Source: Clostridiales bacterium
GTDB lineage: Bacteria; Bacillota; Clostridia; Oscillospirales; Oscillospiraceae
DNA: 16,158 nucleotides
Reading direction: 5' to 3'
Assembly (NCBI GenBank): GCA_029098065.1
Contig: JAQXNP010000179.1
Coordinates: 1-16,158, forward strand
The notes beneath the pieces were generated by a model. The model was not told the origin of the DNA and made no database searches. It saw only the letters and a list, made by a program, of their open reading frames with translations. Shown one piece after another: positions 6,307-12,356 of the stretch. The position numbers and the translations under genes are program-made. Each line of letters begins with the position of its first letter. Within the stretch, counting starts at the first letter, position 1.

Positions 6307-8682
6307 ATGTCGATTCCCATCCGAGTGCTGGACGAATACTGGCGGCTCCTGAAGCAGAACGGCCTGCTCCAGTCGGAGGAGCCCCTTCCTGAACGGCTCG
6401 GGAGCACGCCCGTGACCCTGGTGTCCTGCGACTCCCAAACCGTGCAGCCCGGTACGCTGTTTATTGTGAAGGGAGCCCACTTCCAGGGGCGGTATCTGGC
6501 CGACGCCATTGCCAAGGGGGCTTTTGTCTATCTCTCCGATCACCTGTGGACGGAGGCCGGGGAGACCCCCTGCCTGCTGGTGAAGGATGTCCGCCGGGCC
6601 ATGGGCCTGCTGGCCGATCTCTACTACGATCATCCCTCCGCCAAACTGAAGGTGGTGGGCATCACCGGCACCAAGGGCAAATCTTCCACCACATATTACC
6701 TTAAATATATTTTTGATGAGTACGAGCGGATGAAGAAGGGGCCGGAGAGCGGCGTGATCTCTTCCATTGACACCTACGATGGGGTGGAGAGATTCGAGTC
6801 CCACCTCACCACCCCGGAGCCTCTGGATCTGGAGCGCCACTTTGCCAACGCGGCTGAAACGGGAATGGATTACCTGACCATGGAGGCCTCTTCCCAGGCA
6901 CTGAAATACGATCGGATGGACGGCGTGGAGCTGGCCGCCGCCGTGTTTCTGAACATTGGCTACGACCACATCTCGCCCATCGAGCATCCGGATTTCGAGG
7001 ATTACTTTGCCTCGAAGCTGAAGATCTTCCAGCACTCCCGGCTGGCCGTGGTCAATCTGGACAGCGAGGAGGCCCGGCGGGTGCTCAACGCCTCCGCCGA
7101 TGTGCCGCAGCGGATCACCTTCTCCGAGAAGGACCCGGCGGCCACTGTGTACGGTTCCCATGTGCGGAAATCGGGCCGGGACATTCTTTTCCGGGTAAAG
7201 ACTCCCCGTTTCAGCCGGGAGTTCCGGCTGACCATGCCGGGGCTGTTCAACGTGCAGAACGCCCTGGCCGCCATTGCCGTGTGCGAAGGGCTGGGCATCC
7301 CAGAGGGGTGCATTTACACCGGGCTGATGAAGGCCCGGGTCCCCGGACGCATGGAGGTCTACCGCAACGCGGACGGGCGGATCACCGCCATTGTGGACTA
7401 CGCCCACAACCGCCTGAGCTTTGAGAAGCTCTTCCAGTCGGTGAAGGAGGAATACCCCGGCCAGCGGATCGTCATTGTCTTCGGCTGCCCGGGGAAGAAG
7501 GCTCTGGACCGGCGGAAGGACCTGTCCGAGATCGCCGCCAGATACGCCGACCTGGTGATCATCACCGAGGAGGACCCCGGCGAGGAGGATGTGCTGGCCA
7601 TCTCCCGGGAGATGGCGGCCCATGTGGAAAACGTGGGCTGCGATTACTCCATTGAGCCGGACCGGGGACAGGCGATCCGCATGGCGGTCATGGGCTGTGA
7701 GGAGCCCACGGTGATCCTGATCACCGGCAAGGGGGCGGAGACCCGCCAGAAACGGGGCACCGCCTATGTGGACTGCGTCTCCGATGTGGAATACACCAAG
7801 ACCTATCTCCATGAATACGACGTTCAGCACCATCTGGACGGCATGGAGAAGGTCCTGGGCCTGCTGGACACCCTGCCCCGGCTGGTGGAGAGCGCCGGAC
7901 GGACCGTGGTGCTCAAGTACGGCGGCTCGGCCTGGCGGGACAACGGGGCGGTGGACTCCATCCTTCAGGATGTGGCCGCCCTCCAGATGGCCGGAGTCCG
8001 GGTGGTGCTGGTCCACGGCGGCGGGAAAAACATCACCGGCTGGCTGGACCGGATGGGCGTACAGACCGCATTCAAGGACGGCTACCGGGTGACGGACGGC
8101 AATGCCATGGATGTGGCGGAGATGGCCCTCTCCGGACAGGTGAACAAACAGATCGTCATGGCCCTGCGGAAGCTGGGGGTCAAAGCGGTGGGGGTCTCGG
8201 GCAAAGACGGGGCCATTCTCACCGCCCGGCAGAAGGACCCGGCTCTGGGTCAGGTGGGAGAGATTACCGGGGCGGACGGCACGCTGATCCGGCTGCTCCT
8301 CTCCGGGGGGTATGTGCCCGTCATCTCCCCGGTATGCGCGGGAGAGGGACTGGAGAGCTATAACTGCAACGCCGACGACGCCGCCTGTGCCGTGGCGGAA
8401 GCGCTCCGGGCTGACAAGCTGGTCTTTCTCACCGATGTGGCGGGCATCCTGATGGATGAGCGCAACGCCAAGACCGCGATCTCCGACCTCACCGCGGCGG
8501 AGGCCCGGGATCTGCTGGACAACGGTCTGATCCAGGGGGGCATGGTCCCCAAGCTGCGCAGCTGCCTCCGGGCCCTGGACCGGGGGGTGGCCCGGGTAGT
8601 GGTGCTGGACGGGCGGATCAGCCATGTGATGCTTCTGGACGCCGTCTCCGGACAGACGATGGGCACGGTGATCCGGCCGTAA
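6307..8682 (+). CDS. Fusion: MurE-like Mur ligase plus N-acetylglutamate-kinase-like amino acid kinase
   Basis: A single 791-residue frame carries two complete enzymes. Residues 1 to about 495 are a three-domain Mur ligase: UDP-substrate region with DSQTVQPGTLF near 45, P-loop GTKGKSS at 121-127, MEASSQAL at 192-199, DHISPIEH at 220-227, VPGRME, VDYAHN at 363-368, VFGCPGKK, EEDPGEED at 421-428 and GKGAE at 474-478. Residues about 505-791 are an ArgB-like kinase: KYGGS 537-541, LVHGGGK 568-574, YRVTD 593-597, SGQVNKQ, YNCNADD 685-691 and GGMVPKL 744-750, ending TMGTVIRP. MurE adds residue 3 to UDP-MurNAc-L-Ala-D-Glu; ArgB phosphorylates the side-chain carboxylate of N-acetylglutamate. Here the DNPR motif of diaminopimelate-adding MurE is absent, so another amino acid or acceptor is likely. 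Last gene of the operon, 18 bases after the racemase. Domain calls are firm; the combined reaction is unknown. Confidence 0.9.
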   Translation: MSIPIRVLDEYWRLLKQNGLLQSEEPLPERLGSTPVTLVSCDSQTVQPGTLFIVKGAHFQGRYLADAIAKGAFVYLSDHLWTEAGETPCLLVKDVRRAMGLLADLYYDHPSAKLKVVGITGTKGKSSTTYYLKYIFDEYERMKKGPESGVISSIDTYDGVERFESHLTTPEPLDLERHFANAAETGMDYLTMEASSQALKYDRMDGVELAAAVFLNIGYDHISPIEHPDFEDYFASKLKIFQHSRLAVVNLDSEEARRVLNASADVPQRITFSEKDPAATVYGSHVRKSGRDILFRVKTPRFSREFRLTMPGLFNVQNALAAIAVCEGLGIPEGCIYTGLMKARVPGRMEVYRNADGRITAIVDYAHNRLSFEKLFQSVKEEYPGQRIVIVFGCPGKKALDRRKDLSEIAARYADLVIITEEDPGEEDVLAISREMAAHVENVGCDYSIEPDRGQAIRMAVMGCEEPTVILITGKGAETRQKRGTAYVDCVSDVEYTKTYLHEYDVQHHLDGMEKVLGLLDTLPRLVESAGRTVVLKYGGSAWRDNGAVDSILQDVAALQMAGVRVVLVHGGGKNITGWLDRMGVQTAFKDGYRVTDGNAMDVAEMALSGQVNKQIVMALRKLGVKAVGVSGKDGAILTARQKDPALGQVGEITGADGTLIRLLLSGGYVPVISPVCAGEGLESYNCNADDAACAVAEALRADKLVFLTDVAGILMDERNAKTAISDLTAAEARDLLDNGLIQGGMVPKLRSCLRALDRGVARVVVLDGRISHVMLLDAVSGQTMGTVIRP

Positions 8683-8778
8683 CACCAGAACGAGATAACA
8701 CGCTGAAAGAGCTTTTTATCCCGCGGGACTTCAGATGGAGCATTCTATTTGAACTCAGCAGCAGAGAGCGAAAAGAAA

Positions 8779-8814
8779 AAGAAGGCGGAGGCCTCACTGG
8801 GCCTCCGCCTTCTT
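8779..8814. terminator. Bidirectional intrinsic terminator between the ligase operon and queH
   Basis: Two convergent units meet here. A perfect 14-bp stem (8779-8792 with 8801-8814, core GAAGGCGGAGGC/GCCTCCGCCTTC) closes an 8-base loop. A T-rich tail follows on the + strand (CTTTTTCTTCTT, to about 8826) and an A-rich tract precedes it (8771-8780), which is the T-tail for the - strand. The queH stop codon lies in the loop (8794-8796). Confidence 0.88.
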
Positions 8815-9351
8815 CTTTTTCTTCTTGCGGCAATAGCGGTCCTCTTCACTGAAGACGCAGCCGCAGTATTTCTGCATATAGAGCCCCAGGGCCCGGGCTT
8901 CGTCCTGTCCCTCCCGGTAGCGGGGGGAGAAGTCGTAGGGGGCGAACCTGACCCCATACTGCCGGGCCAGTTTTTCCCCGGTCTCAAAGATCAGGGGGGT
9001 GTTCTGATAGGGACTGACGGTGAGGGTGGTGCAGAAGGCGTCAAAGCCGTGTTCGGCGGCGTATCGGGCGGTCTCCCCCAGCCGACAGGCGTAGCAGTAG
9101 GAGCACCGGCCGTCAATATTGTGACACACCGCCTGGACAAAGGGGCGCAGGCCGTACTCATCCTCCATCACAAGCTCCAGGCCGATGGATTTGGCGTAAT
9201 CGGTGAGACAGTTCCGCCGGGCCCGGTATTCCGTGAAGGGGTGAATGTTGGGATTATACCAGAAGCCGGTGGGTTCAATGCCCTCTTCCCGGAGCTGCTT
9301 GACACAGGCCACGGAACAGGGGGCACAGCAGATATGGAGCAGAAGTTTCAT
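8794..9351 (-). CDS. queH: Epoxyqueuosine reductase QueH
   Basis: QueH reduces epoxyqueuosine to queuosine in tRNA anticodons, the last step of queuosine synthesis, replacing the unrelated QueG. The 185-residue protein has the family's cysteine pattern: HICCAPC with C8, C9 and C12, RCSYCYACR with C83, C86 and C89, and KYCGC with C163 and C165, which serve the Fe-S cluster and metal site; also FWYNPNIHP and TLTVSPYQN. Length is typical. The ATG at 9351 follows GGGAGG (+ strand 9360-9365) with eight bases between. The C-terminus is RKKKKKKAEAQ; the six lysines are encoded by the tail of the terminator hairpin, and the stop is in its loop. It is a single-gene unit, convergent with the ligase operon and divergent from the Liv operon, with its own promoter. 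Confidence 0.93.
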   Translation of the reverse strand: MKLLLHICCAPCSVACVKQLREEGIEPTGFWYNPNIHPFTEYRARRNCLTDYAKSIGLELVMEDEYGLRPFVQAVCHNIDGRCSYCYACRLGETARYAAEHGFDAFCTTLTVSPYQNTPLIFETGEKLARQYGVRFAPYDFSPRYREGQDEARALGLYMQKYCGCVFSEEDRYCRKKKKKKAEAQ

Positions 9352-9372
9352 GGGCAGATCCTCCCGGGTACA

Positions 9373-9386
9373 AATACAAGTGTATT
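9373..9386. promoter_or_regulatory. Palindrome overlapping the queH -10 region (candidate operator)
   Basis: AATACA-AG-TGTATT is a palindrome with 6-bp arms around AG. It overlaps the first three bases of the queH -10 element and the predicted start site. Its core ACAAGTGT recurs at 9531-9538 in the liv leader. No regulator is identified. Confidence 0.4.
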
Positions 9387-9412
9387 GTATCAGGAAACTG
9401 CGCCGGTGACAA
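9384..9412 (-). promoter_or_regulatory. Sigma-A promoter of queH
   Basis: Read on the - strand: -35 TTGTCA (+ coordinates 9407-9412), a 17-base spacer, -10 TACAAT (9384-9389). Transcription would begin near 9377, giving a leader of about 25 bases, too short for a preQ1 riboswitch, before ATG 9351. Confidence 0.75.
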
Positions 9413-9450
9413 GCGTTTCCGCCGGAAGCGACGAGTTCTCACAAAAATTT

Positions 9451-9495
9451 TTGCAATTTAATGGAAAAACCCTTGCATATTTTTGTTGCAATTTA
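9451..9495 (+). repeat. Direct repeats TTGCAATTTA upstream of the liv promoter
   Basis: TTGCAATTTA occurs at 9451-9460 and 9486-9495, 35 bases apart, with a related TTGCATATTT at 9473-9482. The third copy includes the -35 element. The stretch is AT-rich, unlike the surrounding sequence. It may be an activator or repressor array or an UP-like element; chance similarity in AT-rich DNA is possible. Confidence 0.4.
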
Positions 9496-9514
9496 TTCCG
9501 GCGGCTGTTATAAT
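9486..9514 (+). promoter_or_regulatory. Sigma-A promoter of the liv operon
   Basis: -35 TTGCAA (9486-9491), a 17-base spacer and a perfect -10 TATAAT (9509-9514). The start would be near 9521, giving a leader of about 70 bases to ATG 9592. An AT-rich tract lies just upstream. This is the best promoter in the window. Confidence 0.85.
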
Positions 9515-9530
9515 AAGTCCTAAGTTACGG

Positions 9531-9540
9531 ACAAGTGTCT
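9531..9540. promoter_or_regulatory. Second ACAAGTGT palindrome, in the liv leader (candidate operator)
   Basis: GACA-AG-TGTC (9530-9539) is a palindrome with the same AG centre and ACAAGTGT core as the one at the queH promoter. It lies about 11-18 bases after the predicted liv start site, where a bound repressor would block transcription. The centres are 155 bases apart. Confidence 0.35.
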
Positions 9541-9591
9541 ACATATCGTGGACAGCCTGAACGTACGCAAGGTTAAAAGGAGGATATTATC

Positions 9592-10788
9592 ATGAAGAAA
9601 GCACTGTCTCTGCTTCTGTCCGGTGCCATGGTTCTGGGCCTGGCCGCCTGCGGCGGCGGCAGCTCCACGACTGAGAGCTCTGCTCCCGACGACTCTCAGG
9701 CCGCGGGCGGAAAAGAGGTCCGCATCGGTGTGTTTGAGCCCTCTACCGGAGACTCCGGCCCGGGCGGCAAGCAGGAGATGCTGGGCATGCAGTACGCCAA
9801 TGTGGAGACTCCCACCGTGGAGATCGGCGGGGAGACTTACACCGTGAAGCTGGAGTACGCCGACAACGGCTCCGACTCCGCCAAAGCCCCTACCGCCGCT
9901 TCCGAGCTGGTGAGCAAGGACGTGTCCCTGGTCCTGGGCTCCTATGGCTCCGGCGTATCCATGGCGGGCGGCCCCATCTTTGACGAGGCCGGCCTGGCCG
10001 CCATCGGCGTCACCTGCACCAACCCCGGCGTTACCGCCGGCAACGACTACTACTACCGCATCTGCTTCCTGGATGACTTTCAGGCTCAGGTGCTGGCCAA
10101 CTTCGCCATGGAGAAGTTCTCCGCCAAGAAGGCCTATCTGCTGGGCGAGCTGGGCAACGAGTATGACCAGGGCCTGCTGAGCTATTTTGAGCAGTCCTTT
10201 GACGGCGAGGTGGTCAAAGACTCCTTCCCCACCAACACCTCCGACTTCTCCACTTACCTGAACAAGGCGGTGGCCGAGAACGTGGACGTCATCTTCTGCC
10301 CCGTGTCCATCACCTACGCCACCCAGATCGTGAAGCTGGCCGCCAGCATGGGCCTGGAAGCGCCCATCCTGGGCTCCGACACCCTGGACAGCAACATGGT
10401 TCTGGAGGCCGCCTCCGGCTCCAATGTGAAGCTCTATGTCTCCACCTTCTATCAGGAGGGCGGCTCTCCTGAGTTTGACCAGGGCATCAAGGACTACATC
10501 AACAACAACTCCACTGCCAAGACCAACAACGGCGGCAATGACACCATCGCCGCTGTCACCGCCATGGGCTATGACGCTTACTACGTGGCGCTGGAGGCCC
10601 TGAAGGCCGCCGGCTCTACCGATCCCGCCGCCGTGAAGGCCGCGCTGCCCAGCCTGACCTACACCGGCGTGTCCGGCACCATCGCTTTTGATGAGCAGGG
10701 CGACGCCGTCCGTGATACCGCTTATATCAAGACGGCTGACACGGCCAACAATGTCTGGGCGCTGGAGACTGTCCAGACCGCGAAGTAA
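9592..10788 (+). CDS. livK: Branched-chain-amino-acid-type ABC substrate-binding lipoprotein (copy 1)
   Basis: Extracellular substrate receptor of a HAAT-family ABC importer. The 398-residue protein has a lipoprotein leader, basic MKK then a hydrophobic stretch, with lipobox LAAC and lipidated C20, followed by a Gly/Ser/Thr-rich linker to about 45. The mature part is a periplasmic-binding-protein type I fold (Peripla_BP_6): RIGVFEPSTGDSGPGGKQEM at the N-terminal lobe, ASELVSKDVSLVLGSYGSG, TNPGVTAGNDYYYRICF, and PTNTSDFSTYLNK, LGSDTLDS and NNGGNDTIAAVTAMGYDAYY further on. Start ATG 9592 follows AAGGAGGA (9577-9584), seven bases away. First gene of the liv operon. The substrate cannot be read from sequence; amino acids, amides and short-chain compounds all occur in the family. 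A close paralogue follows. Confidence 0.93.
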   Translation: MKKALSLLLSGAMVLGLAACGGGSSTTESSAPDDSQAAGGKEVRIGVFEPSTGDSGPGGKQEMLGMQYANVETPTVEIGGETYTVKLEYADNGSDSAKAPTAASELVSKDVSLVLGSYGSGVSMAGGPIFDEAGLAAIGVTCTNPGVTAGNDYYYRICFLDDFQAQVLANFAMEKFSAKKAYLLGELGNEYDQGLLSYFEQSFDGEVVKDSFPTNTSDFSTYLNKAVAENVDVIFCPVSITYATQIVKLAASMGLEAPILGSDTLDSNMVLEAASGSNVKLYVSTFYQEGGSPEFDQGIKDYINNNSTAKTNNGGNDTIAAVTAMGYDAYYVALEALKAAGSTDPAAVKAALPSLTYTGVSGTIAFDEQGDAVRDTAYIKTADTANNVWALETVQTAK

Positions 10789-10812
10789 TTCCCGAAGAGG
10801 TTACGGGATTGC

Positions 10813-10836
10813 CTGGCGGGGGGTCTCCCCCGCCAG
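10813..10836 (+). other. Perfect 10-bp stem-loop after livK copy 1
   Basis: CTGGCGGGGG (10813-10822) pairs fully with CCCCCGCCAG (10827-10836) around a GTCT tetraloop, 24 bases after the livK1 stop. Only ACGCTTAT follows, so termination would be partial at best. It could protect the livK1 mRNA 3' end or attenuate downstream expression. The remaining gap to 10999 holds a second possible pairing, CGCCGGG (10860-10866) with CCCGGCG (10895-10901), the livK2 RBS GAGGAGG (10985-10991), and no convincing promoter. Confidence 0.65.
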
Positions 10837-10999
10837 ACGCTTATATCCAACCATCCCTGCGCCGGGACGGCAGACAAGCCCGGGCTGAAGAAGGCCCGGC
10901 GCGCTGAACCGGCAGATTCCACCCGGCGGATTCCGCCCAGATCAGATTAGGCAAAGAGGCCTTCCAACCGCATCCGAGATTTTTGAGGAGGAAGACCCG

Positions 11000-12205
11000 A
11001 TGAAAAAACTGCTGTCACTGACATTGTCCTGTACCCTGGCCCTTGCCGCCCTGTCCGGCTGCTCCAGCGCCCCGGCGGGAAATTCCGACGCCTCCGGAGG
11101 AGAGAGCGCCGCGGGTGAAAAAGTGGTCCGCATCGGCGTGTTTGAGCCCGCGACCGGAGACTCCGGCCCGGGCGGCAAGCAGGAGATGCTGGGCATCCAG
11201 TACGCTCAGTCTGAACAGCCTACCGTGGAGATCGGCGGAGAGACCTATACTGTGGAGCTGGAGTACGCTGACAACGGCTCCGACCCGGCCAAGGCTCCCA
11301 CCGCTGCCTCTGAACTGGTGAGCAAGGATGTGTCTATGGTGCTGGGTTCTTACGGCTCCGGCGTGTCCATAGCGGGCGGTCCCGTCTTTGACGAGGCCGG
11401 GCTGTGCGTACTGGGCATGTCCTGCACCAATCCCCAGGTCACCGCGGGCAACGATTACTATTTCCGCATCTGCTTCCTGGATCCCTTCCAGGGCACCGTC
11501 CTGGCCAGCTTTGCCCAGGAGAAATTCGCCGCCGAGACGGTCTACTGCCTGGGCGAGTTGGGCAACGAGTACGACCAGGGCCTGATCGCCTATTTCAAAG
11601 AGGCCTTTGAGGCGGCGGGTGGTACTGTGATCGCCGACTCCTTCCCCACCAACACCTCTGATTTCACCACCTACATCAACAAGGCGGTGGCCGAGGGGGC
11701 CGATGTGATCTTCTGCCCGGTATCCATCGCCTACTCCACTCAGATCGTGAAGCTGTGCGCCGGCATGGGCCTGGATATCCCCATCCTGGGCGGCGATACC
11801 CTGGACAGCAACAAGGTGCTGGAAGCCGCTTCCGGCTCCGATCTGAAACTTTACATCTCCGCTTTCTATCAGGAGGGAGGCTCTCCCAAATTTGACGAGG
11901 GCTTCAAGGAGTGGCTCAACAGCGATTCCACCCACATCACCAACAACGGCGGCAACGACACCATCGCGGCGGTCTCCGCGATGGGCTGCGACGCTTACAA
12001 CGTGGCGCTGGAAGCCATGAAGGCCGCCGGTTCCATCGATCCCGCCGCCGTGAAGGCGGCCATGTCCGGCGTGACCTACCAGGGTGTCTCCGGTGACATC
12101 GCCTTTGACGACATCGGCGACGCCATCCGGGATACGGCCTACATCAAGCGGGCGGACACCGCCGGCAATACCTGGGTTCTGGAGACCGTCCAGACCGTGA
12201 AATAA
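11000..12205 (+). CDS. livK: Branched-chain-amino-acid-type ABC substrate-binding lipoprotein (copy 2)
   Basis: Paralogue of the preceding binding protein; 401 residues. Lipoprotein leader MKKLLSLTLSC... with lipobox LSGC and lipidated C21. By eye it is about three-quarters identical to copy 1 along the mature chain, sharing GDSGPGGKQEMLG, ASELVSKDVS, LGELGNEYDQGL, DSFPTNTSDF and NNGGNDTIAAV. Differences cluster where the ligand cleft might be affected: AAIGVTCTNPG versus CVLGMSCTNPQ, and LDDFQAQVLANFAME versus LDPFQGTVLASFAQE. A two-residue insertion (EAAGG around residues 205-210) distinguishes it. Start ATG 11000 follows GAGGAGG. The tandem pair probably arose by duplication, followed by modest divergence. 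Both could dock with the single permease encoded downstream. The substrate is unknown. Confidence 0.93.
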   Translation: MKKLLSLTLSCTLALAALSGCSSAPAGNSDASGGESAAGEKVVRIGVFEPATGDSGPGGKQEMLGIQYAQSEQPTVEIGGETYTVELEYADNGSDPAKAPTAASELVSKDVSMVLGSYGSGVSIAGGPVFDEAGLCVLGMSCTNPQVTAGNDYYFRICFLDPFQGTVLASFAQEKFAAETVYCLGELGNEYDQGLIAYFKEAFEAAGGTVIADSFPTNTSDFTTYINKAVAEGADVIFCPVSIAYSTQIVKLCAGMGLDIPILGGDTLDSNKVLEAASGSDLKLYISAFYQEGGSPKFDEGFKEWLNSDSTHITNNGGNDTIAAVSAMGCDAYNVALEAMKAAGSIDPAAVKAAMSGVTYQGVSGDIAFDDIGDAIRDTAYIKRADTAGNTWVLETVQTVK

Positions 12206-12220
12206 GACATTGGGGGGCGG

Positions 12221-12243
12221 CCGGCGGAAGAGGCTTCCGCCGG
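12221..12243 (+). other. Perfect 10-bp stem-loop after livK copy 2
   Basis: CCGGCGGAAG (12221-12230) pairs with CTTCCGCCGG (12234-12243) around AGG, 15 bases after the stop codon. The bases that follow, TCCCCGTTCCCC, are not a T-run. Likely a stabilising or partial attenuating structure. Confidence 0.65.
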
Positions 12244-12267
12244 TCCCCGTTCCCCCTCAGATTCAGT

Positions 12268-12318
12268 CGGGACTGCCTCGAAGGCGGCCGCCTTCCGGCC
12301 TCTTTCGAGACGGTCCCG
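12268..12318 (+). other. Large stem-loop just before livH
   Basis: CGGGACTGCCTCGAA (12268-12282) pairs with TTCGAGACGGTCCCG (12304-12318), 15 positions with one T-G wobble and one mismatch. The 21-base loop contains the self-complementary GGCGGCCGCC. It ends 23 bases before the livH RBS and has no T-run. With the preceding hairpin it fills the livK2-livH gap, which fits mRNA processing or attenuation between receptor and permease genes. Confidence 0.6.
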
Positions 12319-12341
12319 CGTCCCCTACAGAAACGCCAATA

Positions 12342-12348
12342 AGGGAGG
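12342..12348 (+). promoter_or_regulatory. RBS that fixes a GTG start for livH
   Basis: AGGGAGG, eight bases before GTG 12357. The same frame is open back to 12210, but that stretch is the stem-loop region and would give a non-family N-terminus. Confidence 0.75.
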
Positions 12349-12356
12349 TATCCTTT

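Noticed and set aside
4300..8685. A 1461-codon open frame on the - strand opposite the ligase operon.
   Set aside because: It mirrors the real genes in a GC-rich region, crosses four of them, is low-complexity His/Gly/Pro-rich, and shows no family motifs or RBS.
9444..9460. A CodY-type box in the AT-rich tract upstream of liv.
   Set aside because: AATTTTTGCAATTT resembles but does not have the AATTTTCWGAAAATT symmetry; more likely part of the TTGCAATTTA repeats.
8749..9513. A 254-codon + strand frame opposite queH.
   Set aside because: It is antisense to QueH, whose cysteine motifs, RBS and promoter are clear, and it runs through both the terminator and the promoter region.
9521..9591. A riboswitch or attenuator in the 70-base liv leader.
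   Set aside because: Only 4-bp pairings are visible and no known riboswitch core or leader peptide can be made out.
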